From Euclidia mi (Eukaryota > Arthropoda > Insecta > Lepidoptera > Erebidae), in contig OX123196.2 of NCBI GenBank assembly GCA_944739405.2, forward strand, positions 52,428,196 to 52,492,195: a stretch of DNA of 64,000 bases. Direction: 5' to 3'. The translations under genes were made by a program, and so were the position numbers. This document shows, one piece after another, positions 1 to 10,085 of the stretch. The notes under the pieces were generated by a model. That model was given only the letters and a program-made list of their open reading frames with translations. It was not told the DNA's origin and did not search any database. The first letter of the stretch is position 1, and each line of letters opens with the position of its first letter.

Positions 1-135
1 CTATCCCTTTTCCCAACCCCAAGGGGCGGCAACGCACTTGTGACTCCTGTGGTGTTGCTTGTGTCCATGGGCGGCGGTAATTGCTTACCATCAGGCAATC
101 CGTCTGCTCGTTTGCCACCTATTACCATAAAAAAA
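1..135 (+). repeat. Retroposon 3' end with poly(A)
   Basis: The block from the window edge to about 126 reads like the common lepidopteran retroposon 3' end (GGCGGTAATTGCTTACCATC, then TCTGCTCGTTTGCCACC) and stops in a run of A from about 128. That places the 3' end on the + strand and the rest of the element outside the window. The family name is not known to me. A short open frame across it has no coding features. Confidence 0.6.
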
Positions 136-344
136 AAATTAAAAAACGGTCAGTCTACTTATACAATAAATTTAATAAGTTGATATATATTTCTGATAAA
201 AAACCATATGAATGTAAAAAAACATTCATTACTTTGCTTAACAATTTAAACTACAATGATACTGAGTTACTTCTGCAGTGTGCGTCTTAATATTGATTTT
301 AAGTCACATATTATTATATGTACACACTCACATACACTCACAGA

Positions 345-425
345 GACACACACACACACAAACACACACACACACGCGCACGCACACGCACAAGCACACA
401 CACACACACATACACACACACACAC
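345..425. repeat. (CA)n microsatellite
   Basis: An interrupted CA dinucleotide run of about 80 bp with CG and AA interruptions. The open frames that cross it (His/Thr-rich) are artefacts of the repeat. Confidence 0.95.
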
Positions 426-439
426 TCATCCGAACATAT

Positions 440-582
440 TTTTGTTACGCTTATAATGTAAAGGAACAGCGGAGCCTCCAACTACAGGCAATTTTCTGCC
501 TAAATGGAGACTCCTCGACATGAAATGTAAGTCAATTATGATATGAAATAAAGTTTTATTTTATTTTTATTTATTATTATAA
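440..582 (+). repeat. Possible LINE 3' end, (TTTTA)n tail
   Basis: The segment ends in AATAAAG followed by TTTTATTTTATTTTTATTTATT, which looks like a poly(A) signal plus a simple-sequence LINE tail. No coding remnant is left. The next stretch, 583-772, keeps one frame open for about 60 codons to a stop near 770 after an acceptor-like TTTATT...AAATAG at 597. I could not match it to any family and do not call it an exon. Confidence 0.35.
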
Positions 583-856
583 TCCACATACAAATAGCAC
601 TGGCGGCACAGTCTTTGGGATTCCTCGTAAACGTTCCCCAGTTAATAGTATTCGTACTGTTAAGTATTCACAATACACATCTCCTAGGACTTCCTTTGTC
701 CCACTGGTTGTTACTTCACACAAATCACGCACGCGCAAGCTTCCTAATACAAAAGGTATAGCATCCTCCTGAGATGACCGAGGTAGCTGAGCTGAGCGAG
801 GCTAAACTTCTATCATCAATACTATTATCTTATTTTCGCTCAGAGCAAGTGTTATA

Positions 857-976
857 ATTTATCATCATCATCAGCCTGCCATAGTACATTGTTGGATATA
901 GGCCTCTCCAATGGCCCGCCACTGAGCTCGAATTTCGGCTTTTTCGTGTCCAGCCGCTGCCAGACACTTTGCGTCA
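857..976 (-). repeat. (GAT)n-tailed retroposon 3' end
   Basis: Begins with ATCATCATCATCAGCC, followed by a 'CATTGTTGGATATAGGCCTC' block typical of lepidopteran retroposon 3' ends. Read on the minus strand it ends in (GAT)n. It is a different subfamily from the copies at 18174, 48058 and 52743. Confidence 0.6.
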
Positions 977-2726
977 CAGCAAATGATTAGTAGGTGTCAC
1001 TCTGCCACAAAGTTCCTGAGAGTTAATACGATGTTAACTGCCACACTTTACCAAAAGGCTTATAAGGGTGAGGCCAAACGAGCCTATTCTTTGCAGCGGA
1101 GAGTCCCGAAAAATGAGAAGCTAGATTTACGTTTCGTTCAGTTTCATAATAATGTCCTATTTGTAAGGCGAATCGAAATTAATAATTTTCAGTCTTACAT
1201 GCATTATTTCAATGCACTCGGGGTAAATGACGGAACTAAGGCAAGCGTCAGTTAGTTACAGAATGCGTGAGTACAAATGGTTGATGATCACTGAACCGTC
1301 TGGCAGTCTTACCTAAATACAATAGAACCTAAGCTGCGGTATTCACCAAACGCGAATCACGCGTCGTAAAACTAAATTACACTCGTTTGGCCACACCCTA
1401 AAGAAGGCCAACCAGTGCATTAAATGCCGTACGAACCAGGAAGAGACACATGTACAATGTAACGCATACACACATATACACAGTTGCGCTCAGCGAAGCC
1501 ACGACACTAAATTCGTACTAAGTCCCTGATACCTAGCACATCTGTCATGGATACGCAGCTTAAAGTAAATAAAGAAGTCAAGCTTTGATTTATATGCGAC
1601 GCGTCTATAAATCTATAAATCAGACGACAGATGGGAAGGAGCAGTATTGCAAGGCAAATGGAACGCTTAAATTTTGTTTGATTTTTTCTTCCTGTTAATG
1701 TAGTACACCGGTGACGAATTGGAGACAATGCAATTGAACTTGGAGATTGAACCATCTGCGCAGTTAATTGATGTCTCCGCCGTTGTGCCTATAGATAATA
1801 TAGATATATAGTACATAATGTAGATATGACTTTACAAGACTTCGCTCGCGGCGTGCCGCTTGCGAGCGGCGTGCCGTTAATTTCGTTTATACAGGTAGAC
1901 AGGATGCTTCAAGGACTTTATTTTACAATATTCATAGATCTGTGGGCACTTTAATAGTCGAACAAAATAATATTAAAATGAAAATTTGTGGATAAGACTT
2001 CTCTAAATAGTGGCTTGTACGTTGTTCATAAAGAAAACTCTGATTCTGATACCTGCAAAACTACCATTAGCCACCTTAATCAATGATCCCTTACTAGACT
2101 GTATTATAACTATATCTCAATTCAACACATTTGTAACACAACTCCACTAATTAGGTACCATTCCAATTTACCCAAAATGTAATATTCACTTATGTCCAAC
2201 AAAATTATAAGCAAAATATTCAATTCATTAACTAATTATTTCACCCTAATCAAATGTAAATTACGTCTTATCCTTGAACGGGACCCTTTTGAAAGGGTTG
2301 TTTGCTGCATTATCTCAAATCGAGATAAACGTAGATGTATATAAAAGAACAGAATTCATGAAAAAACTTCTGAATAAACAGGCTCCAGAATTGGAGTTTT
2401 ACTAAGGTACTTGTTTACGAAGTTTTTAGGGTTATACAAGTGCTATTAACGCTAAGGTCACGACTCACTATGTCGTGACGACGATTGTATCTTTGTATGA
2501 CTGTTGTCTCTAGCTCTTCTTATTATATCAAACTCGTTGCAATGCAAAAAATTTGTAAGTTGATAAATATATAAGTCCTATAAACCTTAAGAATTCGTTG
2601 CCACTCTGGTGTCGATTTATTTGTCGTTGAATTGTGACTGTCGTCTTATGCTATTCGTAATAAACCAAACCTGCGTCACTGCTAAAACGTCGTGGATAAC
2701 CTATATTGAATTGTCTCAACACATAT
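977..2726. other. No gene recognised
   Basis: AT-rich sequence with short open frames only (for example 983-1255 +, 90 codons, no recognisable motif). I see no RNA gene and no clear element boundary in it. Small stretches such as 2270-2410 look repeat-like but could not be assigned. Confidence 0.4.
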
Positions 2727-3010
2727 GTTAACGCCTGTTTCTCGAAGGGGTAGGCAGAGAATACGGAACGCTATTTGCAACGATCCTGAAATATCTCTCT
2801 TGCTTCATCCACTCCCATCAAGTTTCTCATGCATGCTCTTCTGTTTAGGGTACTTCAGACGTGTCCTTTTTTTAGGATGTCTCCAATCTGGTCAGAAAAC
2901 GTCCACCTAGGTCTTCAACTACGTCCTGTGCCAATCACTCTTGCCTTATACATATATATATCTTCTTTGTCAGTCTTTTGTCATCCATCTTCTCCATGTG
3001 CCCAAACCAC
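2727..3010 (-). pseudogene. RTE-like LINE reverse transcriptase C-terminal remnant
   Basis: Read on the minus strand from about 3010, the frame gives WFGHMEKMDDKRLTKKIY, then after a frame slip a Gly-Arg-rich piece followed by RWTFSDQIGDILKKGH. This is the Gly-His-Met-x-Arg/Lys-Met-Asp-x-x-Arg ... Gly-Arg-Pro-Arg-x-x-Trp-x-Asp tail found after the thumb of the endonuclease/reverse transcriptase in insect RTE-type LINEs. Two stops and at least one indel break it. The 2727-2780 part (GGGGTAGGCAGAG) is the usual downstream untranslated piece. It is a dead 5'-truncated copy. Confidence 0.7.
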
Positions 3011-3368
3011 CACCACCATCATAGTGGGAACACGGCCTAAATATAGAATATTCAGCTCCTTGTTCAGTTAAGATTCTTTAAGGTAGGTCTTTCAACTTTT
3101 AAGAAGGTTTAAGTGTTAAGTTCCGAGTACTGTTTAATTATTTATTTTATTTTGAAAGACATTCATTATATTATTTATTTAAATTATTTGCGCTTTTTAA
3201 AGTATAGATATTTTTCGAATTCATTGGTATCAATTCCTTACATCCTAAAGTCAAGAAAAGGGGAAGATTAATTTGAAGAAAATTATGATGCTATGAAAAC
3301 TATAAAGGTACCTTAATTGAAATTGTAACTATAAGCAGGCTAAACACTTTTAATATCTACTAGAGTTA

Positions 3369-3590
3369 ACTAGAGGATGCCCACAACTATGCCCGCTTAC
3401 ACAATTTTAATTTAACCGTTTCTATTCGAACCAGTGAAAATTTTAGCAAATTCTTTCTTAGTGCACACCTATGCACATCAACGAACATATTTATTTATTT
3501 ATTTCAATAAGGTGCACCATTACTTGTGGAGTTTCGGCTGGCTGTTGTCTGTCAGTCAGACAGTAACGCAAGAATTTTACATAATATTTA
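3369..3590 (-). mobile_element. Helitron-like 3' end fragment
   Basis: Starts with ACTAGAGGATGCCC, the reverse complement of the GGGCATCCTCTAGT end seen on the + strand at 58615-58630, and runs through an AATTTAACCGTTTCT block to a CTGTCTGTCAGTCAG stretch. A second copy of the same layout lies at 56289. Non-autonomous and incomplete. Confidence 0.6.
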
Positions 3591-4336
3591 CAGATTGATT
3601 GAAAACCCCAGGCTACTATGATAGTGTTTGAATATTATTGTTGCTATAGCTAGTATTTTATTTATCAATGGAAATCTCATGTTTATGTAAAGGACAGTCA
3701 GAAATAGACAACCTAATATAAATCCTTCAATCAATGTCTAGTATATGTATTTTATTTGCCATTGTATCTTATATACAAAATAGTAAATAACTTGAAGAAT
3801 ACGTTTTTGCCTACGAAAAGTAATTAAAAATCTCAATTTCAGTTCGCAATTGGAATTGTAATAGAAGTCCAGTGTACCAAGTCCGAAATACAAATATGTA
3901 TAGAAATATGATGTTGCGACGCTACAAAGATACCTGGTATTTGTAATTTATTGTACACAGATTTTATCTTTTACAAGTCGTGTCGGTATAGACGTGTCTA
4001 TAGAACTTAAATTTTATTTTATCCCGACAAATACGTACGAGTTTAACTAAGAGCAAATTTTTATTTTCACTATTTCTGCAAAATACCAGTTGTTCTTATT
4101 ATAATAATTCTTAATCTTATCCATTAGGTATTCCTATGGACATTGAATGGAGACTACGTATTTATTTCCAGTCCTATCAAATTTCAGAAACTACGTAGAT
4201 ATTTTCAATCCTTTGAAATTGACGTACCTAGACCGGGCTCAAAAATTCATCAGATTTTTCGATAACTTGATCAAATGCATTTTGTGCAGGTCTATTTAAT
4301 CGATTAAATATCTAGCCTTTAGAAAGGTACAGATTT

Positions 4337-4860
4337 ATTAATAATAATAATCATTTATTAGCAGACATTGAAGTCCATAGAATTAAATTATACACATTTA
4401 CATCAAAACATTATTAATAATAACAGAAATAACATAATTAAAATTTATCACAGATTACATAAAAATAACACAATACACACACATAAAAATCACAAATAGG
4501 CATAATAATAATAACATAATAGGCATAAAAAATAAATAAAAATTCACGTACAGCTCTAGAGCCGACCTGTGTGTGCAATTCACCCATCGACCAAGCATCG
4601 GGCAGTCCCACCGGTCACTCAATGCCTTCAACATGCCGTGGGTGCTGATATCTGTTCTGTGCCGAAGAGAAGCGCATCGTTTACGAATAATGGCATAAAA
4701 ATCATCTACCCTCGCATCGGTAAACATACCCGAAGCACTACAATACCGCGGCAGCCCCACAAGCATCCTGAAGGCATTGTTATATTGTAAACGCAGGGCA
4801 CTGTATGCCTTACTTACCGTACTTCACCCAAAAGCTGCGTAATGCAAATTTATATTTAAT
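4337..4860 (-). pseudogene. LINE ORF2 C-terminal fragment and 3' UTR
   Basis: Minus-strand translation from about 4850 gives YSALRLQYNNAFRMLVGLPR then CSASGMFTDARVDDFYAIIR, the conserved tail of an insect non-LTR reverse transcriptase after the thumb. The open part is 4455-4766. Its natural 3' part is AT-rich and closes with ATTATTATTATTAA near 4337, a simple tail. A frame break near 4770 separates the first two motifs. It is 5'-truncated: no catalytic domain remains. The clade is not fixed by this piece. Confidence 0.7.
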
Positions 4861-5061
4861 GATACTGCTTTAAGGCGATAGTCGCTTTATAAAAGTAAAT
4901 ATGAAATTTATATTTATTTTAACTTCATAAATTATACGAAATATTTCATACAAATTCTCCAAATAGACCTTAAAATTCAAAAATGTCTCTTTGTCGGGAG
5001 ATAGTTATAAGTTGATTTCACAATAGCTTTGCAAGGGCAAAGCTAGGAAAATCATTTCACA

Positions 5062-5099
5062 TTTACCTATTAACAAGTAAGGACTTGTTAATAGGTAAA
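5062..5099. repeat. Hairpin, 17-bp perfect arms
   Basis: Arms 5062-5078 and 5083-5099 are perfect reverse complements (TTTACCTATTAACAAGT) around a 4-nt loop. A second short pair (TTTCACAT / ATGTGAAA) lies outside it. Confidence 0.9.
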
Positions 5100-5478
5100 G
5101 CATGTAATTAATGTGAAATTATTTTCCAATACTGAAATTTCCTCTATTGTCCTGTTTTCACCCTTGCCTTAGACTTCATATACAAAGTATTTTCGTTAAT
5201 ATTAGATATACTTGATTGTATAAATTCATTGGAAGCTACCGTTCTTTCGAGAATACGTTTTAAGCTTCACTCCACCTCAGTCTTAAATGCGTAAAGGCTT
5301 TTCAATAACATATAAATCACGGTTTTAACGTCGGGACGTGCCGCAAGGAATGATGGTAGTACCTCGGTGTAAACTCGGATTAAGATAGCTGTTCTAAACT
5401 GAATACTTGCTACTTATATTTTAACGTGCGTTCATTTAACAGAAGTTAGCTTTAAGAGAGTTTAAATGTTTGTATTAC

Positions 5479-5522
5479 GAATTCCATCGAGTATTTTGAT
5501 ATCAAAATACTCGATGGAATTC
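5479..5522. repeat. Perfect 44-bp palindrome, no loop
   Basis: Positions 5479-5500 and 5501-5522 are exact reverse complements with no spacer; the centre is TTTTGATATCAAAA and each end is an EcoRI-type GAATTC. Confidence 0.95.
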
Positions 5523-5591
5523 AAGTACGAATTACGATTAAAGTAGGCATGCTGCATATGCAGCATGCCGCCTACTTTAATCGTACTTGAT
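5523..5591. repeat. Imperfect palindrome around 5557/5558
   Basis: The core 5547-5568 (GCATGCTGCAT / ATGCAGCATGC) is perfect. It is continued by AAGTACGATTAAAGTAGG-like arms out to 5523 and 5591, which differ by a 7-bp extra block on the left and a 3-bp extra block on the right. It starts directly next to the 44-bp palindrome. Confidence 0.9.
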
Positions 5592-5927
5592 TTAATTCTG
5601 ATAAATCCCTTATAAACAGAAATATATGTATAATATTACATCATATAAATTTGGATATCATGTATACATTACGATACAGCTGTTACTGATAATGCTAGCA
5701 TTTAAATATTTTCATTTAGTTTTTCTACCATCGCAGCCTACTAAACTTAGCCGATTTGATCGGCGTTCGTCATATTGATTTGCTCGCAAGGAGTTTTACA
5801 ATTAACGTGTATCGAAGTGAGGTATGAGTTGGCTAAAGCCTTACACCTTCAGCCAAAGACCAAGCCTCTAAGCCTAGTAAACTGACTATAATTTTCCTTC
5901 AATAATTTTCTTTGTTTTTTGTTGCAG

Positions 5928-6012
5928 GAAAACTGACGATATCGACGACGAGTTTAACACCATTCCACTCAACATGAACGGCAACGTGCATAGTGCGGGC
6001 AACGCTGTTTAG
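5928..6012 (+). CDS. Candidate terminal coding exon of a host gene
   Basis: A strong acceptor, TTTCTTTGTTTTTTGTTGCAG, ends at 5927. The following 85 bases read as one split-codon base and 27 codons ending at a TAG at 6010-6012; the peptide ends NTIPLNMNGNVHSAGNAV after an acidic KTDDIDDEF stretch. No transmembrane or catalytic motif is visible, so only the C-terminal tail of the protein is here. Codon choice (AAC, GGC, GTG, GCG) is unlike the AT-rich surroundings. The upstream exon must end after two bases of a codon. I found no matching upstream exon in 1-5900, so it would lie outside the window. I do not recognise the protein. A chance open frame after a chance acceptor is the alternative. 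Confidence 0.5.
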
Positions 6013-7160
6013 ACATGTAATAATTCTAACTAGGACAGTTGTACGCCGACGACAAACAACATATTTATAAGCTTTGAGACAATGCCGCTCGGATATATTC
6101 GATTTTTGAAACACCGTCACACGTGTGAGAGCGTGAGAGCGTGAGAGCGAATGTCACAATTGTTGTTTTGTATTCACTAAGGTACATTTTTCTGCATCCA
6201 TATTGCACTCCACAACTCACTCATAAAGGTAAAAGCTATGTTTGATGTCTGGATAAAAGATTAGCTATATTTTACATGCCACGCCAAAATGTGCCGTAGT
6301 GAATCATCTCGATCTGAAAGGCAATATTTACGTATGTAAGTAGGTTCGCATATTTATTTGTCGTTTAGAAGTCTAATGATGTATAAATAGAAATGTTGAA
6401 TGAAACCTTATAATCTTTTTCTTTCAAAACATTTATTTATCTACTTAATTTATTTAACGCACTTGTAAAGTGATAACGTAAGCCTTTATTATAAATATAT
6501 GGCTCGAGAGTACACGTGAGAACAAGATTATCTTTTGAATTTCATTTAACATGATAAGATTAGACATCAATACCAAAGTGTTAGCATTTAGAGCATATAA
6601 GATGTACGTATTTTATTTAGTGTCTACCGAACGAGATTATAATTACTTTTAGATGTTGTGAACTTTGACTTTAGCTGTAAAAGTTTAGAGCAACCGACGC
6701 TAATCCTGCAGTATCACTTAGTCATCTGTCGTCTGCGTGCAATGTTCTTAATTGATTCGAACTTAAAAGGATGCGGGCTGCGGGCGAGCGGACGTCGCGA
6801 CAATTGCGTCGCACGCTTATCAGCCGCCTAACTTAAGTTACCCTATTTATTTGTTAGACCTCAAATAGATCGCGATAATAGTCCAAGTTTCATCTTCCTT
6901 AGGGCCCTTTTAGGTATTAAGTAAGGACTGATATTGTTATAAATACTCTATTAGATTTTCATTTTCGTTCGATCGCACATTTCACTGGCTAAGTTGTCAC
7001 TTATGTCAATTAAGTACCTATTGTTATGGCTTCATCGCTGTAGGCTAGTCGTACGCTCATAGGTACCTTGTGATTTAATTTCTTCAGTAATTGTTGATGG
7101 TTTTGTATTCGGCGGAGTATGTATAAATTCTGTATTGAATAAAAAGCACTTAATCTTTTA
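6013..7160 (+). other. Probable 3' UTR of the 5928 exon
   Basis: After the TAG, the first canonical AATAAA downstream is at 7138-7143, followed within 20 bases by a GT-rich TATGTGTGTTTC, the usual arrangement of a cleavage site. Inside lie three perfect GTGAGAGC units (6125-6148) and a GC-rich patch near 6770-6830. The role depends entirely on the exon call being right. Confidence 0.4.
7138..7143 (+). terminator. Poly(A) signal AATAAA
   Basis: Canonical hexamer with a GT-rich element about 15-25 bases downstream; candidate end of the transcript that contains the 5928 exon. Confidence 0.45.
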
Positions 7161-7735
7161 TGTGTGTTTCATTTTATGTAATTAATGTTGGAATGGATCG
7201 TGTTTCATGAATACAGATTGAAATGTCACTTACGGATTGATATTACATTTATGTTACAAGCGAATCATTCAAATTGATAGCTTCATGGCCGAATTTCATT
7301 ATTTGTGCACATTAAAGGTGTAAGTAGTAAGGTTAAAAGTGTGTAGGTAGGTACATATGGTACAAAGCCCGTCTTGTTAAAGTGTGTGCGTTACAGTATC
7401 ACATTAGTGGCCAGCTTCAACAGTCGTGAAGAGTGGCGGGGAAATAATATCGCATATAATTATTTAGTATAGGTAATGGAGAAGTTAGAAAATAATAATT
7501 TTTTTCCTCTAAAGTATACCTACCTTTAATATTATGTTTATATCTTGTACACATAATGAGGGCCACGTCTTCATTTGAGAAAAAGCCCACGTTTTTTAAA
7601 TAAAGATCAAGAGATAAGGATACCTACCCATAATTTATCCGTAAGTAATAATCTCTGCTATGACGTGATGAGTAAACATGCTGCTCTAGCATAGGGAATC
7701 GTAGTTTGTAAACTTCAATTAACGATGACCTTGTG
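7161..7735. other. No gene recognised
   Basis: AT-rich spacer; nothing assignable on either strand. Confidence 0.5.
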
Positions 7736-8130
7736 TACATACCAACAAATAGCGACGCAGAGGGTTTCAGGTTCAAATCCACGGCGCGCATCACTTTTCG
7801 AAGTTATGTAGGTAGGTATTTTGTTGCTAATTACCGCTTGACCCGTGCCTCGACAACACGTTAAGACTTCGACGTCGACAATCGTTATAGGCTTCAGTAC
7901 CCTTAAATGTATTGAAACTGGTCTATGATATGGAATATTGCTCTTCCTTTGGGTTGTAGAGGCCAAATTTCTCAGGCAACCTTGCAGATTCGTATAGCTT
8001 TCAACTTCCTTAGTACTGCTGTAGTTAAGCTGTTTACCATTGCGCCGAATGTTGTTGGTTCGATTCCCAAACAGGATAATTATTTGTGTGAATCCAAAAA
8101 TTTGGTCGCGTGTTGTGTCCGATAATGTTT
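7736..8130 (+). repeat. SINE, tRNA-derived head
   Basis: A B-box-like GGTTCAAATCC at 7770-7780 is followed by GGCGCGCAT...TTTTCGAAGTTATG and a body that ends CCTTTGGGTTGTAGAGG near 7960; the same body follows a B box at 56515. A second B-box-like GGTTCGATTCC near 8056 suggests a second SINE head or a composite element. The open frames across it are not coding. Confidence 0.65.
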
Positions 8131-8603
8131 GAGTATTTGCCTTCTGGGAGATTTATCCCCTCGAGTTAAAAACTGATGTCCTTAAGTCGGTATATTTATG
8201 ACTTAACTTAGTTATGCCCTGGGCCCAGTGAAGTAGTTAATATTGTAAATAGCCTTCAAGAAAAATCTCTTCTAACAATTCATTTTTAATTCTAGTATCT
8301 CACGTTCTTGTCCAGTAGCGGCTAGTTACTTAATATTCTTTGCAACAAGTTAATAAAGCGATACAAAAAATTTCATTACTTACATACTAGAAGTAAGTTT
8401 GAGGTTACCTTAGTGTCATGAAGAAACGTGACTTGTATAAGGAACTCGTTTATTGGACTAATACCTGAGTAATCAGCCCAATAACCTGGTCAACTGTCTA
8501 TACATATGTGATGTACATATGAACATACATAATTATGTGTACATCCATAACTGGTACGCTCGTAGCGATTCTTTGCCTATCGATCGCAATAGCAAGACAC
8601 AAG
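8131..8603. other. No gene recognised
   Basis: AT-rich spacer with no supported feature. Confidence 0.5.
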
Positions 8604-8654
8604 ATCCAACTGGCGACTTGTGCAATCAACGCTACCACAAGTCGCCAGTTGGAT
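8604..8654. repeat. Hairpin, 19-bp perfect arms
   Basis: 8604-8622 (ATCCAACTGGCGACTTGTG) and 8636-8654 are exact reverse complements around a 13-nt loop. It does not have tRNA geometry. Confidence 0.93.
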
Positions 8655-9310
8655 GGGTGACCGCGTGTGCATTTACCTCAGCGCGCTTCCCCGCTTTGCA
8701 GGCCACTTAATCAGGATCAAAATTGTTAGGCCATGTCGGTGACCTTCGGACGATCTTATAAAACCACTACACACTACTTCGTGTCCGCGAAAAAGTGCTC
8801 CCTTGTCTAATAATTCTACTTAACGGCTTTGCGTTTTCCCATAATCCCCACAAAGTTGCCAAGGCCATCGACAGACAACAACTTTGTATACTGACACAAA
8901 GAAACTGAAAAGTAATGTCCAGAAAATGCACTGAGTCCTTTGTCTGTGCGATTGCCAGACAAAACAAATTCAATTGCCTCTGGCCCAGGCTACACAGACA
9001 ATACGCTTTTAATCCTTGCGTGCTACACAAAGGAGATATACGTAATGAGTACTGAGTCGTGAGAATAATATAATATTAAATTGGATTTTATCAGAAACTT
9101 CAATTTTTGTTATTATGGAAGGACATATTATTAATAATAATATTATAGTATTCACATTTGCTGCGAGTTTCTGTTTCAGCATACGACTTCAGTTATCAAT
9201 GCTAATGGGTTGTGTAATCTTTCACTTAGCTTCATCATGTGGCATTCGGTGACGAGGCAATGATGCACATTTAATAATTTATTGGTATTAGTAATATACA
9301 GTAATATATC

Positions 9311-10085
9311 TGTCGTAGATTGGAAAACGGAACGTCAAATCTTAATAGATTTGGGCGTATTCGGAAACGATGGTTGGCAACACTGGTCGGCAGTTGACGT
9401 AGAGTAATGTCATTTGATGTTTTTATAAGCGAACGTGGAGCTGTCAACGGACACTTTGGCGACAGACACAGCGGAGGAAACAAGTGTGGCCTACCTACTT
9501 CCGACTTCGCCGCGATTTTAAAAGTAATCCATTTTCATCCGAGCCACGTGTGCATATTTAGTTTGTAAAGTGAACTAATTAGTTTGAGTAAAACCTATTG
9601 AGTGTATACCGAATTTTATTTTCCTGAAATGTACGATGGAGGAAGACCTGAGAGACGAAGAACGCCCACATTCTCCTACGTTACCTACTTTATCAGAATT
9701 GGGATAGGACCACAACGACGCACGTATTCAAAATGAAGACGCTAGTAACGAAAAATAGCTGGGCCTGTTGGAAATACAAAATTTTCTGACGCTGATGCAA
9801 GCCATGAAAATACCTACTACATCGTCGCATGGCCTTTGTTTACGGGACTTCAATCCTGAGCAACAAGATGTGGATGCTCGTGCTTGGGTGCCAACTGCAG
9901 ACATGTGATTGAACGATCAAGACCCGCATTGCGCCCCGCTTATGGTCGCATTAAGCCGGGCCTTGAAGGGAAGAGCTTCGACCTGGCTATCTACCGTGCC
10001 TTTTCCTGGGATGCACCTGTTCAATGAAGTGTGCCCATAAGGCGCGAGCGAAGGCGACTGCTAGCGCCGCTATGTTGGTGAATCA
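9311..10085 (+). pseudogene. Retroelement 5' segment plus gag-like remnant, copy 1
   Basis: 9311-9690 matches 19705-20088 base for base over most of its length, starting TGTnnnAGATTGG. After the shared ATG (about 9651, MEEDLRDEERPHSP) the frame continues with two early stops to DFNPEQQDVDARAW and then LMVALSRALKGRASTWLSTV. This is the pattern of a Ty3-type capsid (gag) protein in insects: an aspartate-rich start, a conserved Trp, then the ALKG-x-A-x-x-W helix. The frame is lost after about 9995. The upstream segment could be an LTR, but no CA end or TGG primer site follows it, so I leave that open. Confidence 0.55.

Noticed and set aside
256..523. Open frames across the CA microsatellite
   Set aside because: His/Thr-rich translation is only the dinucleotide repeat.
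583..772. Possible exon (acceptor-like AAATAG at 597, donor-like AAAAGGTATAG near 757)
   Set aside because: Weak splice sites, phase does not fit the 5928 exon directly, and no recognisable protein.
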